From Loktanella sp. (GTDB lineage Bacteria; Pseudomonadota; Alphaproteobacteria; Rhodobacterales; Rhodobacteraceae), in assembly GCA_024686085.1 (NCBI GenBank), contig JAIBDT010000011.1, positions 1-49,132 on the forward strand: a stretch of 49,132 bases of DNA, read 5' to 3'. Under the pieces are notes generated by a model that made no database searches, was not told where the DNA came from, and was given only the letters and a program-made list of their open reading frames with translations. A program made the translations under genes and the position numbers. Positions 42,328 to 49,132 of this stretch are shown here, in pieces. Position 1 is the first letter of the stretch; each line of letters begins with the position of its first letter.

Positions 42328-43446
42328 ATGCATATCGGATGCCCAAAAGAGATCAAGCCACAGGAATTTCGCGTTGGCATGACGCCAAATGCAGCGATTG
42401 AAGCCGTTAAGTCAGGTCACACTGTTACGGTTGAAACGAACTGCGGAACCGGTGCCGGTTTCACGGATGAAGACTATGTTGCCGCTGGTGCCACAATTGT
42501 CGGCACAGCCGCTGAAGTCTTTGCAGTTGCCGACATGATTGTAAAAGTCAAAGAGCCACAGTCAGTCGAGCGCAAGATGCTACGCGAAGGCCAGATTTTG
42601 TTCACATACTTGCACCTCGCGCCAGACCCTGCACAGACAGCAGATCTGATCGCCTCTGGTGCGACTTGTATCGCTTATGAGACCGTAACAGATGATCGCG
42701 GCGGCCTGCCTTTGTTGGCCCCAATGTCAGAAGTTGCGGGCCGTTTGGCACCACAAGTCGGTGCATGGACTCTGCAAAAAGCCAATGGCGGTCGCGGTGT
42801 TCTGTTGGGAGGTGTGCCGGGTGTTGGCCCAGGTCGTGTGCTGGTCATTGGCGGCGGTGTTGTTGGCACACATGCGGCAAAGATCGCCGCAGGCATGGGC
42901 GCTGATGTCACTGTTCTGGACCGGTACTTGCCGCGTTTGCGTTATCTTGACGACGTCTTTGGCGGCACGTTCAAGAACGCCTATGCATCCGAGGGCAACA
43001 TCATAGAATTGGCCCGTCAAGCCGATATGATCATCGGTGCGGTTCTGATCCCCGGTGCGGAGGCACCGAAGCTGATCAGCCGTGCGCAATTGTCCGAACT
43101 CAAGCCCGGTGCGGCGCTTGTGGACGTCGCGATTGACCAAGGCGGTTGCTTTGAAACGTCAAAAGCTACCACTCACCAAGATCCGATCTATGACGTTGAT
43201 GGTATCATGCACTACTGCGTTGCCAACATGCCAGGCGCAGTTGCGCGCACATCCACGATTGCCTTGGGTAATGCGACAATGCCGTTCATGCTTGCCTTGG
43301 CGAACAAAGGATGGCGTCAGGCGTGTGAAGACGACCAGCATTTGCTGAACGGCTTGAACGTCCATGCGGGACACCTGACGTATTATGCCGTTGGTAAAGC
43401 ACTTGGTATTGATGTTCTGGCCCCAGCATTGGCCTTGAAGAAATAA
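42328..43446 (+). CDS. ald: Alanine dehydrogenase
   Basis: Interconverts L-alanine with pyruvate and ammonia using NAD. The 372-residue protein has GCPKEIKPQEFRVGMTPN at the start, TYLHLAPDPAQT, the NAD site VLVIGGGVVGTHAAKIAAGMGA read in parts (VIGGGVVGTHAAKIA), and YCVANMPGAVARTST. A strong GGAGGAG precedes the ATG. It is a known way to assimilate or release ammonium in marine bacteria. Confidence 0.95.
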   Translation: MHIGCPKEIKPQEFRVGMTPNAAIEAVKSGHTVTVETNCGTGAGFTDEDYVAAGATIVGTAAEVFAVADMIVKVKEPQSVERKMLREGQILFTYLHLAPDPAQTADLIASGATCIAYETVTDDRGGLPLLAPMSEVAGRLAPQVGAWTLQKANGGRGVLLGGVPGVGPGRVLVIGGGVVGTHAAKIAAGMGADVTVLDRYLPRLRYLDDVFGGTFKNAYASEGNIIELARQADMIIGAVLIPGAEAPKLISRAQLSELKPGAALVDVAIDQGGCFETSKATTHQDPIYDVDGIMHYCVANMPGAVARTSTIALGNATMPFMLALANKGWRQACEDDQHLLNGLNVHAGHLTYYAVGKALGIDVLAPALALKK

Positions 43447-43451
43447 ATTCA

Positions 43452-43492
43452 AATCAGAAGGGTCTGCTATCAATCAGTAGACCCGTTTGATT
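43452..43492 (+). terminator. Long hairpin downstream of ald
   Basis: GGGTCTGCT (43460-43468) pairs with AGTAGACCC (43476-43484), one G·T pair, and outer AATCA/TGATT bases extend the dyad. It starts 6 bases after the ald stop. The T content after it is modest, so it may be a first, weak terminator before the strong one at 43535-43565. Confidence 0.55.
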
Positions 43493-43534
43493 CTCGTTTA
43501 GTTGTGCAATTTGTAAGTACTCTGATCTTAACGC

Positions 43535-43565
43535 AAAAAGGCCCGCCATTCTGGCGGGCCTTTTT
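43535..43565. terminator. Bidirectional terminator between ald and mscL
   Basis: AAAAAGGCCCGCC (43535-43547) and GGCGGGCCTTTTT (43553-43565) form a perfect 13-bp stem around ATTCT. T-runs flank both sides, so it can end both ald (plus) and mscL (minus) transcripts. Confidence 0.92.
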
Positions 43566-43584
43566 ACTTTCAAAGTACCGAAAA

Positions 43585-43995
43585 TTACTTCTTCAGCGCT
43601 TTCAGGATGTCTGCAAGCAGTTCTTCCTGTGTCGGGCCTTTTGGCGCCTCTGGTGCAGCTTCTTCGACCTTTTTGGTCTTGTTCACTGTACGAACAAGCA
43701 TGAACACCACGAATGCGATGATGAGGAAGTTGATGATCGCCATGATGAAACGACCGTATGCGAATACTGCAGCGCCTGCTTCTTCAGCAGCCGCGATGGA
43801 AGTGAATTCGCCTTCGCCAAGCAATGCATACATGCCGGAGAAATCAACGCCGCCCATGAACAGGCTGATGATTGGGTTTATCAGATCGGATACCAGCGAG
43901 CCCACGATAGCCGTGAATGCTGCGCCGATGATGATACCAACGGCCATATCCATGACGTTGCCTTTGGCGATGAAATCTTTGAATTCTTTAATCAT
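43585..43995 (-). CDS. mscL: Large-conductance mechanosensitive channel MscL
   Basis: A 136-residue channel that opens under hypo-osmotic stress. The N-terminus [20 protein letters not shown] and the pore helix [20 protein letters not shown] are highly typical; a second helix lies at about 83-103, followed by a charged C-terminal bundle. AGGGGA is 6 bases before the ATG. Confidence 0.95.
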   Translation of the reverse strand: MIKEFKDFIAKGNVMDMAVGIIIGAAFTAIVGSLVSDLINPIISLFMGGVDFSGMYALLGEGEFTSIAAAEEAGAAVFAYGRFIMAIINFLIIAFVVFMLVRTVNKTKKVEEAAPEAPKGPTQEELLADILKALKK

Positions 43996-44140
43996 TGTAG
44001 TCCCCTAAGTTTGATGAGCGTCGTCGATCTGTCGCCGACTGCGCCTGTGATGTTTTGGTACGCCACAATAAACGGGAAATATCGGGTTTTTTTGCTTCAT
44101 TTTTCCCCCAAACCTCGGGTGGTGCAGCAAAGAAACAAAT

Positions 44141-44590
44141 TCAGGACGGCAGTGTCCCTGACAGAACATAGGTTAGGATTTCAACGACCTGCTTGGGAGT
44201 TTCGACAACGGCCAATGCTGCGGCGTCGACCTCTTTGAGCGGATGCTGGTGATCCGCACCATGCATCACAATCAGGGACTTTCCCAAGGCGGCAGCCATG
44301 CCTGCATCGAAGGCTGCGTTCCACTGTTTATACTTCTCGCCAAACCGGACAACGACGATATCGGCCATTTCAATGCCGTGCCGTGTGCGGATTGCGTTCA
44401 GCTTGGCCCCCTTGTTGTCATGCCAGAACTTATTATCTTCGGTGCCCATGATCGCCACGCCACAGTCATCGGACGCGGCATGGTCCGTCACAGGCCCCGA
44501 GAATTCGACATCTAGCCCCGTGGCACCCGCAATGATCTCATCGCGCCAGTTGGTGTGAATTTCACCAGAAAGATAAATGCAAAGCGTCAT
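44141..44590 (-). CDS. ytoQ: YtoQ family protein
   Basis: A 149-residue cytosolic protein with the YtoQ family features: YLSGEIHTNWRDEII, SGPVTDHAASDDCG, and IEMADIVVVRFGEKYKQWNAAFDAG. The fold resembles nucleoside 2-deoxyribosyltransferase-like proteins, but the function is not established that I know of. It follows the GNAT gene by 12 bases and is likely in the pheST operon tail. Confidence 0.85.
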   Translation of the reverse strand: MTLCIYLSGEIHTNWRDEIIAGATGLDVEFSGPVTDHAASDDCGVAIMGTEDNKFWHDNKGAKLNAIRTRHGIEMADIVVVRFGEKYKQWNAAFDAGMAAALGKSLIVMHGADHQHPLKEVDAAALAVVETPKQVVEILTYVLSGTLPS

Positions 44591-44602
44591 GATGTGTTTT
44601 CC

Positions 44603-45031
44603 TTATGTCAGTTCAAGCGTGAAGGTGACTTTGTCCCCTTGCCGTGCCGTTTCGGTCCAGCCAAGCCGTGCGTAAAACGCCTGCGTGCCTGTCATGTCTT
44701 TATGCGTACTCAAGCCGACATGCCCATAGCCTGCATCATTTGCCGCCGAAGTTGCGATGTCGATTAGCTTGCGCCCCAAACCCTGCCCTTCGCCGATCGG
44801 ATGCACCGCAAGATTTGCCACATACGCAACTCCGTCACGCAGTACCAAAACGACCCCGCCCAAGATCAATCCGCGATCTTCGGCGACCCAAACGTAATTA
44901 TCACGAATATCGTCATCCAGTCCCTCGGCCACGGGCGGAAGTCCGACCCCTTTGTCCGCATAGGGCGCGTAGGCCGCAATAACCGCGGCCTTAAGCCCGT
45001 CTACGTCATCCAGTGTTGCGGGTCTAATCAT
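44603..45031 (-). CDS. GNAT-family N-acetyltransferase
   Basis: A 142-residue acetyltransferase with VHPIGEGQGLGRKLIDIA as the acetyl-CoA loop and TQAFYARLGWTET near the end. The substrate is unknown. Its ATG overlaps the pheT stop as ATGA, so it is translated from the pheST message. Confidence 0.86.
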   Translation of the reverse strand: MIRPATLDDVDGLKAAVIAAYAPYADKGVGLPPVAEGLDDDIRDNYVWVAEDRGLILGGVVLVLRDGVAYVANLAVHPIGEGQGLGRKLIDIATSAANDAGYGHVGLSTHKDMTGTQAFYARLGWTETARQGDKVTFTLELT

Positions 45032-47421
45032 CCGCGCAGAGCACCGCCTGTTGCTTTGGTCACCTTCTCAACGATCTTGGCGCTTACGGCTTCGATGTCT
45101 TTGTCTTTCAGCGTCGCCTCAATGGGCTGCAGACGCACGGTGATCGCGAGCGACTTTTTGCCCTCACCCAAGCTGCCGCCGATGAATTCATCAAAGACGC
45201 GCACTTCGGTGATCAGCGCCTTATCCGCGCCCGCTGCCGCGTTGATCAAGGTCAGTGCCTCGACGTCTGCATCCACGACAAAGGCAAAGTCCCGCTCAAC
45301 CGCTTGCAAGTCCGTTGCGACCAAGGCTGGTCGCGCAATCGTTTTGTTCTTTGGCAAAGGAATGTCCTCTGGATACAGAACAAAAGCCACGGCAGGTCCT
45401 TTAACGCCCATTTCGCGCAGCACCTTGGGGTGGAGTTCACCAAAGATTCCCAGCACCTTTTTAGGTCCAAGGCAGATTTTACCGTGCCGGCCTGGATGCC
45501 ACCAAGCATCAGCACCACGCAGAATTTGCACTTTGGCTGGGGCGCCGATGGCCGCGAGAACCGCCTCGGCGTCTGCCTTAGCGTCATAGACGTCAACGCC
45601 GCGAGATGTGCCATGCACATCCTTTGGACTTGTCTTGCCGATCAGAATACCCGCGACTTGCACGTGCTGTTCGTTGGGTTCACCACCTTGGAAAGCGTGT
45701 CCAACTTCGAATAGGGCCATGTCTGCAAAACCGCGTGCTTGGTTGCGCGCTGCGGCCCGCAAAAGGCCAGGCAACAAACCGGGACGCATGTGCGACAGAT
45801 CTGCAGAGATCGGGTTCTGCAGCATTGTCGCATCGTCGCCACCTCCAAACAGTGTCGCAGCTTCGCGGTCGATGAAGCTGTAAGTGACACATTCATTGTA
45901 GCCCAAAGCAGCCGCGGTGCGCTTTGCCATCTGCTGACGTGACTGCAACGGTGTCAGGATCGATTTCGGAACGCCAGCGATACGCGGTAATGGCTTGCCT
46001 ACAAGTTTCGTCAGGGACGCAATCCGCGCCACTTCTTCAACAAGGTCAGCCTCGCCCTGCACATCTGGACGCCAGCTCGGCACATGCGCCATGTCCCCCT
46101 CCAGACGGAAGCCCAGCGCCGTCAGCGTTTGGCGCTGTGTCGATTCAGGGATGTCCATGCCGACCAGTGAGATAACTCGCTTGGCATCCAATTTATAAGA
46201 CCGGGACACGTCAGGTATCTTACCCGCAACAATGACACTTGACGCTTCGCCGCCTGCGTTGTCGACGATCATGCGCACGGCGTGCTCAAGTCCATCAGGC
46301 GTGAATGCAGGGTCGATGCCACGCTCAAACCGATAGCGCGCGTCAGAGTTAATCTTTAGTGCCCGGCCCGCATAGGCAATTTGCACAGGGTCCCAATAAG
46401 CGCTTTCGACGAACACGTTTGTGGTTTCTTCCGTGCAGCCAGTCGCAGCCCCGCCCATGATGCCCGCAATGCTTTGCACACCATTATCGTCGGAAATCAC
46501 CATCTGACCCGCGCGTAGTCTGTAGGTTTTATCGTCGAGAGCAAGGATTTCTTCGCCCCCCGCCGCGCGGTGAACACGCAGGTTTCCTCTGACCTTATCG
46601 GCATCAAAAACATGCAGCGGGCGGTTCATATCGTAGGTGAAAAAGTTGGTCACATCGACGAGGAAAGAAATCGGACGCAACCCGATGGCACGCAAAAGGT
46701 CTTGCAGCCATTCGGGGGACGGACCGTTTTTCACGCCCTTTATCAGGCGGCCCATGAATACAGGCGCGCCGTCGAGCGTATCGGCATCAATGCTGACCGT
46801 CAGATCTGATTTGAACGTTGCCTCAATCGGATCAACATTACGTGGTTTCAGCTTGCCCAAACCACGGGCCGCCAAATCGCGCGCAATGCCACGCACGCCA
46901 AGTGCGTCCGGGCGGTTCGGCGTGATCGCGATCTCGATCATGGTGTCGACTTTGGCGGGGTCATTTTTGGCCAGCCAGTCGATGAACAAGTCACCTACTT
47001 CGCCGCTTGGCAACTCGATGATGCCGTCGTGTTCTTCCGACAGTTCCAACTCGCGCTCGGAGGCCATCATGCCGTAGCTGTCGATGCCACGAATTTTGCC
47101 GACTCCAATCGTCGTATCAATGCCGGGCACGTAAACACCCGGCTTGGCGACAACAACGGTAATGCCTTCGCGTGCATTCGGCGCGCCGCAAATGATCTGC
47201 AACTCGCCCTCGTCAGTATCAACCTTACACACCCGCAGCTTATCCGCATCGGGGTGCTTTTCGGCGTGCTTGACGTAGCCAAGGGTAAACGCCTTGAGCT
47301 TTTCAGAAGGGTTTTCAACGCCTTCAACCTCAAGACCCAGATCGGTCAGAGCCTCGCAGATTTCATCAACGGAGGCAGTGGTGTCGAGGTGGGCTTTTAG
47401 CCAAGAGAGTGTGAATTTCAT
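45028..47421 (-). CDS. pheT: Phenylalanyl-tRNA synthetase beta subunit
   Basis: The 797-residue beta subunit of the alpha2-beta2 enzyme. Domains in order: N-terminal segment with a tRNA-binding fold (about 40-150, [26 protein letters not shown] read in parts), B3/B4 editing domain, B5 (about 400-470), a catalytic-like core, and the C-terminal anticodon-binding FDX-ACB domain (about 700-797, [15 protein letters not shown]). Its ATG overlaps the pheS stop as ATGA. Confidence 0.96.
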   Translation of the reverse strand: MKFTLSWLKAHLDTTASVDEICEALTDLGLEVEGVENPSEKLKAFTLGYVKHAEKHPDADKLRVCKVDTDEGELQIICGAPNAREGITVVVAKPGVYVPGIDTTIGVGKIRGIDSYGMMASERELELSEEHDGIIELPSGEVGDLFIDWLAKNDPAKVDTMIEIAITPNRPDALGVRGIARDLAARGLGKLKPRNVDPIEATFKSDLTVSIDADTLDGAPVFMGRLIKGVKNGPSPEWLQDLLRAIGLRPISFLVDVTNFFTYDMNRPLHVFDADKVRGNLRVHRAAGGEEILALDDKTYRLRAGQMVISDDNGVQSIAGIMGGAATGCTEETTNVFVESAYWDPVQIAYAGRALKINSDARYRFERGIDPAFTPDGLEHAVRMIVDNAGGEASSVIVAGKIPDVSRSYKLDAKRVISLVGMDIPESTQRQTLTALGFRLEGDMAHVPSWRPDVQGEADLVEEVARIASLTKLVGKPLPRIAGVPKSILTPLQSRQQMAKRTAAALGYNECVTYSFIDREAATLFGGGDDATMLQNPISADLSHMRPGLLPGLLRAAARNQARGFADMALFEVGHAFQGGEPNEQHVQVAGILIGKTSPKDVHGTSRGVDVYDAKADAEAVLAAIGAPAKVQILRGADAWWHPGRHGKICLGPKKVLGIFGELHPKVLREMGVKGPAVAFVLYPEDIPLPKNKTIARPALVATDLQAVERDFAFVVDADVEALTLINAAAGADKALITEVRVFDEFIGGSLGEGKKSLAITVRLQPIEATLKDKDIEAVSAKIVEKVTKATGGALRG

Positions 47422-48491
47422 TTGGAAAGCCCCCCGTGCAGTGTTGGCACATCGAGTGATCGGAAACCGTAGTGGCGCAGCCAGCGCAGGTCGCTGTCGA
47501 AGAAGGCGCGCAGGTCCGGGATGCCGTATTTCAGCATGGCGATGCGGTCGATGCCGACACCGAATGCGAAGCCTTGGTAAACTGATGGGTCAACGCCTGC
47601 GGCTTGCAATACTTTGGGGTGGACCATGCCAGAGCCGAGGATTTCAAGCCAATCGTCGCCCTCGCCCACTTTCAATGTGCCGCCTTCCCATGAGCAGCGG
47701 ATATCCACCTCAGCCGAGGGTTCCGTGAACGGGAAGTGGCTGGCGCGGAAGCGTAGTTCAACGTCGTCGACTTCAAAGAATGCTTTGACAAATTCTTCCA
47801 GCACCCATTTCAGGTTCGCCATCGAGATGTCTTTATCGATCGCCAAACCTTCAACTTGGTGGAACATCGGGGTGTGCGTTTGGTCGTAATCGGCACGGTA
47901 AACGCGACCCGGACAGATGATGCGAATGGGCGCGCCGTTGGCCTCTAGGGAACGGATTTGCACAGGGCTGGTGTGTGTCCGCAAAACGTGTGGCGGCCGG
48001 TTATCACCTTCCCCACGGTGCGTATAGAATGTGTCCATCTCTGCGCGCGCGGGATGGTGGCCCGGAATGTTGAGCGCGTCGAAATTGTACCAATCAGATT
48101 CGATCTGTGGGCCTTCGGCCACAGAGAACCCCATATCGGCAAAGATCGCGGTGACTTCTTCGGTGACTTGGGAAATCGGGTGGATCGTTCCTGCCGGACG
48201 GTCGCGAGATGGCAAAGTTACGTCGAGCCATTCGCCGCGCAGGCGTTCATCAAGTGCGGCGTCGGTAAGGGCTGCTTTTTTCGCAACCAACGCGGAGTTT
48301 ATTTCATCTTTCAACGCGTTCAAGGCAGGGCCAGCGGTCTGCCGTTCTTCTGGGGTCATTTTCCCCAGTTCGCGCATTTGCAACGAGATTTCACCCTTTT
48401 TGCCAAGCGCCTGAACCCGCAGGTCCTCTAGACCCGCCTCGTCGGCAGAATTTGCAATCAGGTCGAGGTATTTTGATTTCAGATCGTCCAT
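47418..48491 (-). CDS. pheS: Phenylalanyl-tRNA synthetase alpha subunit
   Basis: The 357-residue catalytic subunit. The N-terminal coiled coil (about 1-90) binds tRNA. The class II core shows [20 protein letters not shown] [28 protein letters not shown], and the C-terminal [22 protein letters not shown] lies 7 bases before ATG 48491; a GTG 12 bases upstream is less likely. No obvious leader peptide was seen in the 155 bases upstream. Confidence 0.96.
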   Translation of the reverse strand: MDDLKSKYLDLIANSADEAGLEDLRVQALGKKGEISLQMRELGKMTPEERQTAGPALNALKDEINSALVAKKAALTDAALDERLRGEWLDVTLPSRDRPAGTIHPISQVTEEVTAIFADMGFSVAEGPQIESDWYNFDALNIPGHHPARAEMDTFYTHRGEGDNRPPHVLRTHTSPVQIRSLEANGAPIRIICPGRVYRADYDQTHTPMFHQVEGLAIDKDISMANLKWVLEEFVKAFFEVDDVELRFRASHFPFTEPSAEVDIRCSWEGGTLKVGEGDDWLEILGSGMVHPKVLQAAGVDPSVYQGFAFGVGIDRIAMLKYGIPDLRAFFDSDLRWLRHYGFRSLDVPTLHGGLSK

Positions 48492-48611
48492 GTCGCGCCT
48501 CACACTTGTGTTACTGCGGAGTTAGCGAAATGGGGGCTCGGTTGCAAGGTTTGAGGCATCACCGGCACGTCCTGACGAGCGACAACATTGATATCGTGCA
48601 ATTCAAAACGC

Positions 48612-48647
48612 CAGAACGATGACCTGAACGAAGGCTATGTCGTTCTG
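48612..48647 (-). terminator. Hairpin after the edge gene
   Basis: CAGAACGA (48612-48619) and TCGTTCTG (48640-48647) form a perfect 8-bp stem around a 20-base loop, immediately after the stop of the edge gene on the minus strand. A short GCGTTTTG follows. Likely a weak terminator or 3' stabiliser. Confidence 0.45.
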
Positions 48648-49132
48648 TTAACGGTCAGCTTCGCCCATATAAATTGGTTGGCTGGTGATGATGACCCGAA
48701 TATTACCCTCTTGGATTTCGTCGGGCGTCACGCCAAGTAAGACCGCGTATCCAACGCTGTCAGGGTTAAGATTGAGCGCAAGCGCCTCGTCCTCAACGGC
48801 AGGTTCAACAAGTGTCGCAGGGCCTTGGTCGGTTTCGATTTCCGTCAGTGTATAGGTCCCATCCATGGCTGTCGTCCCATCTTCAAAGACATGATAGCGG
48901 GCAAACACACCTAATATGACTTGGTCCTCATCGGGATCGAAATCAGTAATCGTCGCAACCGGATCATTTTGCCCACTGTCCCAACGCGCATGCACGATCA
49001 CGTCATCGCTGCCCTCACCCAATTCAATGACAGCTGCACCTTGGCTGACGTAAACCAGATCATCCCCCGCGCCTGCGGACACGACATTAAAAATTGTTTC
49101 TGTGGTGGGTTGTGTACTGAAATTGGTCGGGA
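48648..49132 (-). CDS. C-terminal end of an acidic secreted protein with RTX-like repeats
   Basis: The reading frame is open to the right edge of the window, so the N-terminal part is missing; at least 161 residues are visible. The protein is very acidic. GAGDDLVYVSQGAAVIELGEGSDDVIVHA resembles degenerate hemolysin-type calcium-binding (RTX) repeats, shown here as GAGDDLVYV and GEGSDDVIVH, followed by ITDFDPDEDQVILG. That last phrase is common at the ends of type I-secreted RTX proteins. Function of the full protein is unknown. Confidence 0.65.
   Translation of the reverse strand, partial: PTNFSTQPTTETIFNVVSAGAGDDLVYVSQGAAVIELGEGSDDVIVHARWDSGQNDPVATITDFDPDEDQVILGVFARYHVFEDGTTAMDGTYTLTEIETDQGPATLVEPAVEDEALALNLNPDSVGYAVLLGVTPDEIQEGNIRVIITSQPIYMGEADR

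Noticed and set aside
43504..44238. Plus-strand reading frame of 244 codons spanning mscL
   Set aside because: It runs through a strong terminator and antisense to mscL, an unmistakable gene on the other strand.
48492..48647. Possible attenuation leader for pheST
   Set aside because: No short Phe-rich reading frame with a following terminator was visible upstream of pheS.
1..49132. tRNA genes, insertion sequences, CRISPR arrays, prophage
   Set aside because: I looked for T-loop-like motifs, transposase-like proteins, spaced direct repeats and phage genes and saw none; this was by eye, so a tRNA scan would be the decisive test.

Overview
The window reads as a chromosomal segment of a marine alphaproteobacterium of the Rhodobacteraceae (Roseobacter group). 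Support comes from a set of proteins of the type found in that family (DUF2794, DUF6356, DUF6173, a 44-residue aa3-oxidase subunit IV, a class III alcohol dehydrogenase, a membrane-bound ferritin MbfA behind an Irr-type box, a DmdC-like acyl-CoA dehydrogenase) and from moderate G+C content. Coding density is very high. I see no tRNA, rRNA, insertion sequence, prophage or CRISPR array. No gene-free stretch exceeds 300 bases.

Layout. 1-4740: the start of a secreted protein, glutathione synthesis (gshA), an rsmE-GNAT-membrane protein operon, and the divergent ubiA. 4797-7023: an OmpA/BON envelope protein and a small coiled-coil membrane protein. 7020-11799: a Sua5-type tRNA-modification enzyme, a DmdC-like acyl-CoA dehydrogenase coupled to an MBL hydrolase, and a class II glutamine amidotransferase paired with a DUF6356 membrane protein. 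11905-14713: an Lrp regulator with DUF6173, oxidase subunit IV, a probable Tat lipoprotein, and the AzlCD amino-acid exporter. 14776-19358: a tightly overlapping molybdenum-cofactor operon (fdhD, mobA, mobB, a fused moeA, GNAT). 19355-21562: MbfA iron exporter and glutathione-dependent formaldehyde dehydrogenase. 21699-25210: an I78-type inhibitor lipoprotein, a candidate small structured RNA, DUF2794, NlpC/P60, M17 aminopeptidase and an unassigned helical protein. 25322-27269: an inorganic-carbon operon (beta carbonic anhydrase, SbtA, SbtB). 27421-29672: asd and an MFS transporter.

29755-41730 is the main catabolic island: a CUT2 sugar ABC importer, a LacI-family regulator, two Gfo/Idh dehydrogenases, an IolE-like isomerase/dehydratase, and divergent iolD-iolC-iolB-aldolase. 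Together these form a myo-inositol (or related cyclitol) uptake and degradation pathway. A perfect 18-bp palindrome in the divergent iol promoter region recurs with one changed pair between the regulator and the importer, which strongly suggests one LacI-type regulon. iolA is not in the window. 41720-43446 is an Lrp regulator divergent from alanine dehydrogenase. 43585-49132 holds mscL, ytoQ, GNAT, pheT, pheS and the C-terminal end of an acidic, probably secreted, calcium-binding-like protein cut by the window edge.

Most functional calls rest on recognising family motifs by eye. Start codons were chosen from Shine-Dalgarno spacing, overlaps with neighbours and the expected N-termini. No database search was run.
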